A stretch of DNA of 16,511 nt from Gemmatimonadota bacterium (GTDB lineage Bacteria > Gemmatimonadota > Gemmatimonadetes > Gemmatimonadales > Gemmatimonadaceae). Each line of letters begins with the position of its first letter. The stretch's first letter is position 1. Below are positions 1 through 7,081 of this stretch, piece after piece. Position numbers and translations under genes: made by a program. The DNA lies in assembly GCA_947457715.1 (NCBI GenBank), contig CANGXK010000019.1:1-16511 (forward strand), written 5' to 3'. The notes below the pieces were generated by a model. That model worked only from the letters and a program-made list of their open reading frames with translations, was not told the origin of the DNA and did no database searches.

Positions 1-2052
1 CAGATGCGCGCGATCATCGAGTGGTATTTCACGGCCTTCCCGCCGATCATGCACGATCTGCATGAAGCGCAGCCGTTGCTGTACACGTATACCGGTGGCC
101 CGCCGCAGAATCCGAATCTGGATCCGATTCTGTTCGCCGAGTTGCCGTGGTTCGGCAACTGGGAAATGGCGCAGATGACGAAGTGGGGTATGCCCGGCGT
201 GTACACGCACGCGTTCATGGACGGGTGGTCACCCGGCTATCTCGGTTCGGTCGCGTACAACCACAACGGGCTCATGAAGATGTACGAGACGCAGTCGGGT
301 CGTGATCTCGACAGCACCGCGATGGCGAATGCGCGGCGCGGCATGGCGACCGGTGCGGCCCCGGCGGGTGGTGGATTCGGCGGCCGCGTCAGTGCCGTCC
401 CCACGGGTCGCGGCGGTGCGCAGGATCGTGAATGGTATCGCGGCAATCCGATCGGCTTCAACGACATCGCGACGTTTACGCGTCGCTCGAATACGAACTA
501 CATGCAAACCGGCGTGCTGTCGGCGCTGCAGCTGGCCTCGATGTTCCCGGCCACGGTGCTTGAGAACTTCTACATCAAGACGCGCAACAGCATTGAAGAG
601 GGCAAGGTCAAGGCACCGTACGGCTTCGTGATTCCGCTGCAGCGCGATATGACGCGCGTGGCGGAGTTCGTGAATCTGCTCCGCGTGCAGCGTATCGAAG
701 TGGGGCAGGCCACCGCGCCGGTGAAGGTGGGCGCCATCACCTATCCCGCCGGCTCGTATGTCATCAAGCGCGACCAGCCGTATGGCCGTCTGGCCAAGAA
801 CCTCCTCGAGCGGCAGCAGTATCCCGATGCGCGCCTGAACACCTATGATGACAGCGGTTGGTCGATGGGGCTGGCGATGGATGTGGATGTCGTCGAGATC
901 GCCGACAGCAGTATCCTCAAGGCGGCCGTGTCGCCGGTCGACAAGATCGTGCTGAAGGGCAACACGCGCGGCACCGGCACTGCCGCCATCGCCGTGGCGC
1001 ATACGGGCTCGAACAACATGGTCACGTTGCGCTATCTGCTGCGCACGGTGCCGATGAAGGTGGCCGAGAAGAGCTTCGCCGCCGGTGACACCACGTTTCC
1101 GGCGGGTTCGTTCGTCGTCGACGGCAAGTATGCCGCGCGCGTACGCACGCTGGTGGATTCGCTCGGGCTCACCGCCGCGATGCTGGGCAGTGTACCGGCG
1201 GTTGCGATGCATGAGGCCGACGTGCCGCGGGTCGCGATCTATTCGCAGTGGAGCGGCACGCAGAATCTGGGCTGGTATCGGCTCACGTTCGACGAGTTCA
1301 AGATCCCGTATGACTTGATCTACAAGGAGCGCGTGGTACAGGGCAATTTGCGCCGCGACTACGACGTGATCCTGATGGCCGAGCAGAACATGAGCCGGCA
1401 GACCGTGATGCAGGCGCCGGCGGCGCGTCCGCAGCCGTATCTCAAGAACGACAAGTACAAGTTCCTCGGCATGTATGGCGAGACCAAGGATCTCACCGGC
1501 GGGTTCGGTCAGCCCGGCGTCGCCGCGGTCGCCGCGTTTCTCGCGTCGGGGGGTACGCTGATTTCGATCGGCGAATCCGCGCGCCTGCCGATCGAGTTCG
1601 GTTGGGCGCGGACGGTCGACAAGACCACCGTGCCGGGACTCACGGCGCAGCGTCCCCTGGTGGAAGCCACGATCACGCGTCCGGAGCATCCGGTGTTCTA
1701 CGGCTTCGGCAAGACCGTGATTCCCGTTAAGTACGTGGGGGGCACGCCGTTCAAGGTCGGTATCGCCGACGAGGGCAACGTGCTCGCGCGCTACGTCGGC
1801 GGCGACAAGGCGGTACTTTCGGGGTTGATGACGGGCGCCGATTCGCTCAAGTCGCGTCCCTTCGCCGTCGACGTGTCGGGCGCCGTGAAGGGGAACGGTC
1901 GCGTGATCCTGTTCGCCAATAATCCGATCTACCGTTGGCAGAACCACGGAGAGTTCAACATGGTGTTCAACAGCATCATCAATTGGAACGACGCCGGCAG
2001 TGCGGTGGAGACGAAGCCGGCCGCCGCCACGACACCGGCCGGTCGCCGCTAG
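1..2052 (+). CDS. M14-family zinc carboxypeptidase-like protein, C-terminal part (5' end outside window)
   Basis: The frame is open from base 1 and has no credible start, so this is the 3' part (about 683 codons) of a longer gene. Counting from the Met at base 4, a DLHE motif at residues 18-21 matches the strand carrying the third zinc-ligand His of M14 peptidases. The NHNGLMKMYETQ segment, with Glu at about 95, matches the catalytic-Glu region. The first zinc motif (HxxE) must lie upstream of the window. A Gly-rich low-complexity stretch follows (about 118-143). After a middle beta-rich region, residues about 408-530 resemble a class I glutamine-amidotransferase-like fold, and the C-terminus (about 635-665, ending near FNSIINWN) is typical of large secreted M14 proteins in Gemmatimonadota and Acidobacteriota. 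These proteins are usually exported, but the signal peptide cannot be seen here. The function is probably exopeptidase or amidase action on peptides or peptidoglycan; the substrate is unknown. Confidence 0.85.
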   Translation, partial: QMRAIIEWYFTAFPPIMHDLHEAQPLLYTYTGGPPQNPNLDPILFAELPWFGNWEMAQMTKWGMPGVYTHAFMDGWSPGYLGSVAYNHNGLMKMYETQSGRDLDSTAMANARRGMATGAAPAGGGFGGRVSAVPTGRGGAQDREWYRGNPIGFNDIATFTRRSNTNYMQTGVLSALQLASMFPATVLENFYIKTRNSIEEGKVKAPYGFVIPLQRDMTRVAEFVNLLRVQRIEVGQATAPVKVGAITYPAGSYVIKRDQPYGRLAKNLLERQQYPDARLNTYDDSGWSMGLAMDVDVVEIADSSILKAAVSPVDKIVLKGNTRGTGTAAIAVAHTGSNNMVTLRYLLRTVPMKVAEKSFAAGDTTFPAGSFVVDGKYAARVRTLVDSLGLTAAMLGSVPAVAMHEADVPRVAIYSQWSGTQNLGWYRLTFDEFKIPYDLIYKERVVQGNLRRDYDVILMAEQNMSRQTVMQAPAARPQPYLKNDKYKFLGMYGETKDLTGGFGQPGVAAVAAFLASGGTLISIGESARLPIEFGWARTVDKTTVPGLTAQRPLVEATITRPEHPVFYGFGKTVIPVKYVGGTPFKVGIADEGNVLARYVGGDKAVLSGLMTGADSLKSRPFAVDVSGAVKGNGRVILFANNPIYRWQNHGEFNMVFNSIINWNDAGSAVETKPAAATTPAGRR

Positions 2053-2069
2053 TCCGGCACCGTCGTACC

Positions 2070-2158
2070 GATCGCGCAGAGCGGGTAGAGAGCGCAGAGA
2101 ACGCAGAGACCATTTTTTGACTCTGCGGCCTCTGCGCGCTCTGCGTCTCCGCGTGATC
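2070..2158. repeat. Imperfect palindromic intergenic repeat, possible terminator of the M14 gene
   Basis: Two arms of about 39 bases (2070-2108 and 2121-2158) are inverted near-copies of each other, with a one-base indel and a few mismatches. They flank a 12-base loop containing six T's. The arms are built from iterated GCAGAG units on the left and CTCTGCG units on the right. The element starts 18 bases after the M14 stop codon, so it could terminate that transcript. From memory, CGCAGAG/CTCTGCG palindromes of this style recur between genes in many soil bacteria and generate spurious peptides such as SAENAE. Membership in such a family is inferred and not searched. Confidence 0.7.
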
Positions 2159-2205
2159 TGTTCGTCGAAACCGCGGCCGCATGGCGCCCACGTTCCGCCG
2201 CCCCA

Positions 2206-2315
2206 TTCACGAATGTCACAAGCCGTCAAATGTGCGGCGCGTGTGGATAAACTCGCGGATATTTCACGACGCCGGATATCGTGACGCATCCGGCCAACGT
2301 CAACGGATTTCACGG
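2206..2315. promoter_or_regulatory. Cluster of TTCACG-type repeats upstream of ftsZ, candidate operator region
   Basis: TTCACG occurs at 2207-2212 (offset by one within TTCACGA 2206-2212), 2263-2268 and 2309-2314. The latter two lie in a longer shared context: CGGATATTTCACG (2256-2268) and CGGATTTCACG (2304-2314). Between them lies CGGATATCGTGACG (2273-2286). TCACGA (2264-2269) and TCGTGA (2279-2284) form a perfect 6-base dyad with a 9-base spacer. The last copy abuts the proposed -35 box. This arrangement suggests binding sites for a regulator of ftsZ, but no regulator can be named from the sequence. Confidence 0.35.
2242..2250 (-). promoter_or_regulatory. Perfect DnaA box (TTATCCACA on the minus strand)
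   Basis: The plus strand reads TGTGGATAA, the exact reverse complement of the high-affinity DnaA 9-mer TTATCCACA. It lies 89 bases upstream of the proposed ftsZ -10 box and 263 bases before the ftsZ start, in non-coding DNA. A weaker 7-of-9 match, TCTTCCACA, lies at 2372-2380 on the plus strand. A six-A/T 9-mer is rare in DNA this GC-rich. Two sites do not make a replication origin, so a regulatory role for DnaA at ftsZ is the more natural reading if the site is functional. Confidence 0.45.
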
Positions 2316-2316
2316 G

Positions 2317-2344
2317 TTGCGCTGCACTCTCGAATGTGTATTCT
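2317..2344 (+). promoter_or_regulatory. Candidate sigma-70-type promoter for ftsZ
   Basis: A TTGCGC hexamer (2317-2322; 3 of 6 to TTGACA) is followed by a 16-base spacer and TATTCT (2339-2344; 4 of 6 to TATAAT). Transcription from here would give a 5' leader of about 160 bases before the ftsZ start. It is the best promoter-like pair I could find in the 354-base gene-free region 2159-2512, but the match is only moderate. Confidence 0.35.
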
Positions 2345-2390
2345 AGGGGAGCGTTCGCACCTGCGGGACGGTCTTCCACATTTCTGAGTA

Positions 2391-2465
2391 TCCGCACGCG
2401 GACCGCCGATCCTGGCGGAACTCTCTGCCTAGGACTCGTGGTGACCCAGCCCGCTGCCGGGTCAC
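2391..2465 (+). other. Leader region of ftsZ with several short hairpins
   Basis: Three short dyads lie in the presumed untranslated leader of ftsZ. They are TCCG/CGGA within 2391-2402, CCGCC/GGCGG (2403-2407 and 2414-2418, 6-base loop), and a perfect 7-base stem GTGACCC/GGGTCAC (2441-2447 and 2459-2465, 11-base loop). None is followed by a T-run, so they are not obvious terminators. I recognise no known riboswitch class. They may only reflect the high GC content, or they may affect translation of ftsZ. Confidence 0.25.
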
Positions 2466-2499
2466 TGTGCGCATACCCTGAGCCCGCAAAGCCCCGTAT

Positions 2500-2503
2500 G
2501 GAG
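2500..2503 (+). promoter_or_regulatory. Ribosome binding site of ftsZ
   Basis: GGAG lies 9 bases before the ATG at 2513. The in-frame ATG at 2498 has no comparable site upstream, which decides the start in favour of 2513. Confidence 0.6.
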
Positions 2504-2512
2504 CTCCCTCGC

Positions 2513-3772
2513 ATGACCTTCGAGTTCGAAGAAAACGTCTCCCAGAACGCCCGCATGAAGGTTGTGGGTGTCGGTGGCGGTGGCGGCAATGCCGTCAACC
2601 GCATGATTGAGGAGCACCTCGAGGGCGTCGAGTTTATCTCGGTGAACACCGATGCGCAGGCGCTCATGAACTCCAAGGCCGACGTCAAGATTCAGATCGG
2701 GAAGAAGCTCACGCGTGGACTCGGCGCCGGGGCTCGCCCCGAGATCGGGCGGCAGGCCATCGATGAGAACCGCGAAGACGCCAAGCGCGTGCTCGGTAAC
2801 GCCGATCTCGTCTTCGTCACCTGCGGCATGGGCGGCGGCACCGGTACCGGCGCCGCGCCCGTCATCTGTGAACTCGCACGCGAAGCCGGCGCCCTGACGG
2901 TCGGCATCGTCACGCGGCCGTTCCTGTTCGAAGGACGCAAGCGGATGCGTCAGGCCGAAGAAGGCATCGCCGAAATGCGCAAGCACGTGGACACGATGAT
3001 CATCGTGCCCAACGAGCGACTGCTCGCCGTCGTCGGCAAGGGCATCCCGTTCCATGAGGCGCTCAAGAAGGCCGACGAAGTGCTGCTCCACGCCACGCAG
3101 GGCATCTCGCTGCTCATCAGCGAGACCGGCCTCGTGAACGTCGACTTCGCCGACGTGCGCACCGTGATGCAGAATGGCGGCTCGGCGCTCATGGGCACCG
3201 GCATCGGTCGCGGAGAGAACCGCGCCATGGAAGCCGCCCAGCAGGCCATCGCCTCGCCGTTGCTCGACAACGTCTCGATCTCCGGTGCCACCGGCGTGCT
3301 GGTCAACATCACCGGCGGCGAAGACCTCACACTCGGCGAAGTGACGCAAATCAACGACATCGTGCACGATGCCGTCGGTGACGGGGCCGAAATCATCTTT
3401 GGTGCTGTCCACGAGCCCGCCATGATGAATGAAATCCGCGTCACGGTCATTGCGACCGGTTTCGACCGGCAGATGCAAGGGGCCGCCGGCAACGGCGTTG
3501 TCCGGAACATGCAGCTCGGCGCAGCCGCCCCTTCCGTCGTCCAGCCGTCGGCTGCATCTTTTCCTGTCGGGGCCGCCGCGAAGCCGACCCCCTCGGTGCT
3601 GCCGTTCCCACCACGAGACCGGCCCACTCCGAGACCCGCGACGTCCACCACTCGTCCTGCCTGGGAAGGGGCGCCACAGCGGCCGCCTCGTGTCCCGCCC
3701 GTTTCTCCGTCGTCCAGCGCCCAGCTCGACGATATGGAAATCCCGACGTTCATACGGAGACAGATGGATTGA
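2513..3772 (+). CDS. ftsZ: Cell division protein FtsZ
   Basis: FtsZ is the tubulin-like GTPase that polymerises into the cytoplasmic division ring. The 419-residue product has the glycine-rich N-terminal nucleotide-binding loop (about 20-26), the tubulin signature GGGTGTG (107-113) and the T7-loop catalytic residues NVDFAD (N209, D211, D214). A Pro/Ala/Ser-rich variable linker (about 335-405) leads to the conserved C-terminal peptide MEIPTFIRR (408-416), which binds partners such as FtsA or ZipA in other bacteria. The start is the ATG at 2513, chosen for its GGAG site and because the protein then begins MTFEFEE just before the GTPase domain. The gene stands apart from ftsQ and ftsA, which are not upstream in this window. 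Its stop codon overlaps the start of an M23 peptidase gene, suggesting translational coupling. All key residues are intact. Confidence 0.97.
   Translation: MTFEFEENVSQNARMKVVGVGGGGGNAVNRMIEEHLEGVEFISVNTDAQALMNSKADVKIQIGKKLTRGLGAGARPEIGRQAIDENREDAKRVLGNADLVFVTCGMGGGTGTGAAPVICELAREAGALTVGIVTRPFLFEGRKRMRQAEEGIAEMRKHVDTMIIVPNERLLAVVGKGIPFHEALKKADEVLLHATQGISLLISETGLVNVDFADVRTVMQNGGSALMGTGIGRGENRAMEAAQQAIASPLLDNVSISGATGVLVNITGGEDLTLGEVTQINDIVHDAVGDGAEIIFGAVHEPAMMNEIRVTVIATGFDRQMQGAAGNGVVRNMQLGAAAPSVVQPSAASFPVGAAAKPTPSVLPFPPRDRPTPRPATSTTRPAWEGAPQRPPRVPPVSPSSSAQLDDMEIPTFIRRQMD
3756..3759 (+). promoter_or_regulatory. Ribosome binding site of the M23 peptidase gene
   Basis: GGAG lies inside the last codons of ftsZ, 9 bases before the TTG at 3769. 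It supports the unusual TTG start that overlaps the ftsZ stop codon (TTGA). Confidence 0.55.
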
Positions 3773-5052
3773 CGAACGCACGCGCTCGGCTCCTGATAGC
3801 GACCCTTTGTGCCGGTATCGGAGCCACTGCCATTGCGTTGGGACGTCTCGTCCCCGAACGCCCCGCAGCGGCTGTGCTCGCTGCGGGGTCTCGTGTTTCT
3901 GTTGCCTCGCTCTGGCGGACCCGCGTCGATACCGTCAAATGGGGGGAGCCGCTGGTCGCCGTGCTGGAACGCGCCGGGGTCGCGCGGGATGAAGCCACAC
4001 GGGTGCTCATGACCTCGCAGGCCATCGATGCCCGGAAGGTTCGCGCCGGTACCACCATCACTACCAGGGTCAGTCCCGATTCCGGCGCTGCCGAAGTCGT
4101 GCTGCAATTGGCCATCGACCGGCTGGTGCGCCTTACACGCACGCCCCGCGGCGGGTGGTTGGAGACGGAAGAGAGGCTCCTCTGGACGACGGACACCGTC
4201 GTCGTCGGTGGCGTCATCTCCTCCACCCTGACCGGCGCCATCGCACAGGGCGCCGAGGCATTCCCCGCGAAGGTGCGAAGCGAAGTGGCCTATGCCTTGG
4301 CCGACATCCTCGAGTATCGCATCGACTTGAGTCGCGATCTGCGATCGGGCGACACCGTCAAAGTGCTGCTGGAGCGGCAGCGTGCCCCCAACGGCGCGGT
4401 GCGGCCCGGCAAAGTCATCGCGGCGCGTTTGACCGTCGACGGTCACCGTTTCGAGACCCTGCGATTCACGCAGGGCACCAAGGTGGCATATTTCGACGGT
4501 AACGGCAGGGCGATGCGCGCCGCATTTCTGCGTGCCCCGCTCGCGTTCCGGAGAATCTCGAGCGTCTTCGGACTGCGGCGCCATCCGATTCTCGGCACCG
4601 TCCGCGCGCATCAGGGCATGGACTACGCGGCCGCCCGCGGCACCCCTGTGCGCGCGCTCGGCGACGGGACCGTCATCTTCGCTGGCTGGAAGGGCGGTTA
4701 TGGCCGAGTGCTCGAGATTCGTCATCGCAACGGCTTCGTGACCCGCTACGGTCACCTCAATGGATTTGCCCCCGGCATTCGCCGTGGTGTGGCGGTCTCC
4801 ATCTCGCGAACCGTCGCCTACGTCGGCACGACGGGCCTCTCCACCGCGCCGCATCTGCACTTCGAAGTCCTCGTCGGCGGGAAACACCGGGATCCGCGCG
4901 TTGCCCTGCGCAATGTCACCGGTGAGCCACTCGCGTCGGGCCAGCGCGCCTCCTTCGATGATCTCAAAGCACGCCTCTTGGCGCGCTTGGACGGAACCGT
5001 TACACCGCCTGCGGCGGCGGGTGTCGCCAGCGCGCGCGTCGCCGGCAACTGA
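3769..5052 (+). CDS. Secreted M23 (LytM-type) metalloendopeptidase linked to ftsZ
   Basis: This 427-residue protein is predicted to cut peptidoglycan cross-links in the periplasm. The N-terminus (about 5-40) is a basic then hydrophobic Ala-rich signal sequence or anchor. Residues about 45-240 look like the OapA/Csd3-type N-terminal domains of M23 enzymes, including the segment [18 protein letters not shown] (178-195). The LytM domain (about 260-385) has H281 and D285 (HQGMD), H329 (YGHL) and the HLH motif H362/H364, so all zinc and catalytic residues are present, unlike the degenerate EnvC and NlpD regulators of E. coli. The start is TTG, overlapping the ftsZ stop by four bases with a good SD. 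This context suggests a septal hydrolase made together with FtsZ, which is an inference. A strong hairpin lies within its early codons (3861-3888). Confidence 0.9.
   Translation: MTNARARLLIATLCAGIGATAIALGRLVPERPAAAVLAAGSRVSVASLWRTRVDTVKWGEPLVAVLERAGVARDEATRVLMTSQAIDARKVRAGTTITTRVSPDSGAAEVVLQLAIDRLVRLTRTPRGGWLETEERLLWTTDTVVVGGVISSTLTGAIAQGAEAFPAKVRSEVAYALADILEYRIDLSRDLRSGDTVKVLLERQRAPNGAVRPGKVIAARLTVDGHRFETLRFTQGTKVAYFDGNGRAMRAAFLRAPLAFRRISSVFGLRRHPILGTVRAHQGMDYAAARGTPVRALGDGTVIFAGWKGGYGRVLEIRHRNGFVTRYGHLNGFAPGIRRGVAVSISRTVAYVGTTGLSTAPHLHFEVLVGGKHRDPRVALRNVTGEPLASGQRASFDDLKARLLARLDGTVTPPAAAGVASARVAGN
3861..3888 (+). terminator. Terminator-like hairpin inside the M23 gene, possible attenuator
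   Basis: CCCCGCAGCG (3861-3870) and CGCTGCGGGG (3879-3888) form a perfect 10-base GC-rich stem with an 8-base loop. The T-rich stretch TCTCGTGTTTCT follows. It lies about 90 bases after the ftsZ stop, within codons 31-40 of the M23 gene. It could terminate part of the ftsZ transcripts and so lower expression of the hydrolase relative to FtsZ. The T-tract is interrupted, so termination efficiency is uncertain. Confidence 0.45.
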
Positions 5053-5077
5053 ACCGACCGGTGTACTGCCGCGTTCC

Positions 5078-5107
5078 CGGGCAAAGAGGCGTCGGCTTCT
5101 TTGCCCG
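5078..5107 (+). terminator. Rho-independent-type terminator after the M23 gene
   Basis: CGGGCAAAGAGGC (5078-5090) pairs with GCTTCTTTGCCCG (5095-5107), a 13-base stem with one G-U pair and a GTCG tetraloop. A pyrimidine-rich TTGCCCTTTCTCCC stretch overlaps the 3' side and continues beyond it. It begins 25 bases after the M23 stop, so it probably ends the ftsZ-M23 transcript. It also argues against starting the next gene at the TTG at 5101, which lies within the stem. Confidence 0.65.
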
Positions 5108-5148
5108 TTGCCCTTTCTCCCGTCGTGCCGATCGATGACGTTTCCGTC

Positions 5149-7035
5149 GTGATTCGCTGGATACTGGCCCTCACCCTCGGCGTTGCGGCGGCGTGGCTCG
5201 CCTACGGGCGCGTCGGTGCCGCCACCCACTCGCCGGCGCGCTCGCGTGCCCTCGTGCTCGGCGCCCTGCGCGCCCTCGCCGTGACTCTGATCACGGCCAT
5301 TCTCGTCGGCGCCCCGTCGGCGCCGCCGCGTCCCGCCGCGCCGCTGGTGGCCATCGACGTCTCGGCGTCAGCGCGCCGCGCCGTCGGCGATGAAACCTCC
5401 GCCGTCAACGCGTGGCGCGAACAAGTGATCGGTGCGGCCACACGCGATGCGTCAGGGACCGATGACTTCGTGATCGTCGGGGATTCGTTACGCGACATCG
5501 GTCCGTCGGCCGTCGCCGCGATCCTGCCCGATGATCAGGCGTCGCGCGTGCGTGCGGCGGTCGATCGGGCCGCGTCCCTCGGGCGGCCGCTGGTATTGAT
5601 CACCGACGGCGAAGTCGATGATGCCGAATCGCTGGCGGAGGCGCCGGCCGGCTCGATGGTGCGCGTGCTGGCGAAGGCCCCGCGCACCGACGGCGCTATC
5701 GTCGATCTCGCGGTGCCGGCCAGTGCGACCGCCGGTGATACCATCACCGTGGCTGCGACGGTGGTCGCCGGCGCGCTGCCAACGCCGGATGCGCAGCTTC
5801 GGATCCTTCTCGATGGCCTCGCGCCCGTACAGTTGCCGGTGCCGGCGCTCGGCGCGCTGACATCGACACGCGTCACCACCACGCTGGCACTCCCGCGCGG
5901 CGCGCGTTCGGCGATCGTGCGTGTGGTGCTCTTGGTGCCGGCCGATGCGGAGCCCCGGAACGACACGCTCGCCATGGCGATCGAAATTGGCGATCGTCCG
6001 TCGGCGGTGTTCGTATCAACCGCGCCCGACCTCGATGTGCGCGAGGCGCTTGTCGTGCTGCGTGGCGCCCTCAACGTGCCGACACGCGCTTTCCTTCGCC
6101 TGGCGCCCGGCGTGTGGCGCGTGGAAGGGTCGCTGGCGCCGATCGGAGAAGACGAGGTCAAGGCGCAGGCCGGAGCGGCGGGCATGCTCATCGTGCATGG
6201 GGATACCACGTGGCGGCCGCGCGTAACCGGGCGCAGTGCGACCGGAGCGCGGGCGCTCTGGACGCCGGCGCCGCCTACCGCTGTGGCGCGGGCCGGTGAA
6301 GTGGCCCGCCCGCCTGAATGGTATGCCTCGGGCGTTCCCGCCTCGCCGTTGTCCGCGGCACTGTCCGGTTTGCCGCTCGATTCCTTGCCGCCGCTCACGC
6401 TGGCAGGTCCGGCGCTGGGCGTGATGCCGGTGCTGACGGCGCAGTTGGGAAAGCGGGGGACGGCGGTGCCGGCCATCGCGGCGCGCCTGGAGAACGAAGG
6501 GCGCACGGTCGTGGTGTCGGGCTCGGGATATGCCGGATGGGCGTTGCGCGGCGGGCGCTCGGCCGAAGCGTTCGGTGCCCTCTGGGGTGCTATCTTCGAC
6601 TGGTTGGCAGCGGGACGCGGAGACCTGCGCGCCGCCCGTCCGGTGGCGGCGCTGGTGCGGGCTGGAGATCCGGTGGTCTGGCGCCGCGGGGGCGCCGATT
6701 CGCTCGTTGTCGTGCGGCTCTCCCGTCGTGGGCCGGCCAGCGGTGCCAGTGATTCATTGACACTGCGGTTCACTGGCAGCCGCTTCGAAACCACCTCGCC
6801 GTCGTTGGTGGCGGGTGTGTACGATGTGCAAGCCGAAGGCGGGAACAGCGTGCTGGTCGTGAATGCCTCACCCGAGTGGGTGCCGAGGATTCCGACCGTG
6901 CGTGATGGCCCGCTGTCGCGTGGTGGTCTCTCCTCTGATGCGTCACGTCTGGCCGATAGCGGTTGGCCGTTCGTGCTTGCGCTTCTGTTGCTCTGTGGCG
7001 AATGGATCGGACGGCGCGCCGGCGGATATCGCTGA
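5149..7035 (+). CDS. Uncharacterised membrane protein with VWA-like domain and C-terminal membrane anchor
   Basis: I do not recognise a named gene. With the GTG start at 5149 the product has 628 residues. Two hydrophobic helices (about 2-20 and 33-54) come first. A von Willebrand factor A-like domain follows, with a MIDAS-type DVSAS motif (about 70-74) and a second metal-site candidate, LITDGE (about 151-155). Next come beta-rich segments and a stretch near 285-350 (PSAVFVSTAPDLDVREAL onward) resembling the degenerate glutamine-amidotransferase-like region of large bacterial VWA membrane proteins. The last 25 residues form a transmembrane helix (PFVLALLLLCGEWIG) and a basic tail. No clear SD precedes any candidate start. 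TTG 5101 and GTG 5125 are in frame, but the first lies in a terminator stem. Its place between M23 and ftsY suggests an envelope role, which is unproven. Confidence 0.7.
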   Translation: MIRWILALTLGVAAAWLAYGRVGAATHSPARSRALVLGALRALAVTLITAILVGAPSAPPRPAAPLVAIDVSASARRAVGDETSAVNAWREQVIGAATRDASGTDDFVIVGDSLRDIGPSAVAAILPDDQASRVRAAVDRAASLGRPLVLITDGEVDDAESLAEAPAGSMVRVLAKAPRTDGAIVDLAVPASATAGDTITVAATVVAGALPTPDAQLRILLDGLAPVQLPVPALGALTSTRVTTTLALPRGARSAIVRVVLLVPADAEPRNDTLAMAIEIGDRPSAVFVSTAPDLDVREALVVLRGALNVPTRAFLRLAPGVWRVEGSLAPIGEDEVKAQAGAAGMLIVHGDTTWRPRVTGRSATGARALWTPAPPTAVARAGEVARPPEWYASGVPASPLSAALSGLPLDSLPPLTLAGPALGVMPVLTAQLGKRGTAVPAIAARLENEGRTVVVSGSGYAGWALRGGRSAEAFGALWGAIFDWLAAGRGDLRAARPVAALVRAGDPVVWRRGGADSLVVVRLSRRGPASGASDSLTLRFTGSRFETTSPSLVAGVYDVQAEGGNSVLVVNASPEWVPRIPTVRDGPLSRGGLSSDASRLADSGWPFVLALLLLCGEWIGRRAGGYR

Positions 7036-7081
7036 GCGTCGTTATCCGTTTGTTGCGTCGTTCCTCTTCGCCCGGTCTCGA

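Noticed and set aside
2206..2380. Replication origin based on two DnaA-box-like sites
   Set aside because: Only one perfect and one weak site, no long AT-rich unwinding element, and no dnaA, dnaN or parAB nearby.
2181..2387. Short plus-strand open frame (68 codons) between the M14 gene and ftsZ
   Set aside because: No SD, no similarity that I can see, and it overlaps the DnaA box and the proposed promoter.
2336..2512. Longer ftsZ start giving an extra 59 N-terminal residues
   Set aside because: The extension crosses the proposed -10 box and leader hairpins. The ATG at 2513 has a good SD and gives the standard FtsZ N-terminus.
229..2688. 819-codon minus-strand open frame across the M14 gene, the intergenic region and the start of ftsZ
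   Set aside because: Arg/His-rich translation with no recognisable domain. It is antisense to well-supported genes and is expected from codon bias in high-GC DNA.
2950..5229. 759-codon minus-strand open frame across ftsZ, M23 and the VWA gene start
   Set aside because: Composition is low-complexity Gly/Arg/Asp with no family motif. It is a shadow of the plus-strand genes and runs through a terminator hairpin.
6863..7081. N-terminal extension of FtsY overlapping the VWA gene
   Set aside because: Cys/Arg-rich and unlike an FtsY A domain. The ATG at 7082 gives the usual MARLFRR start.
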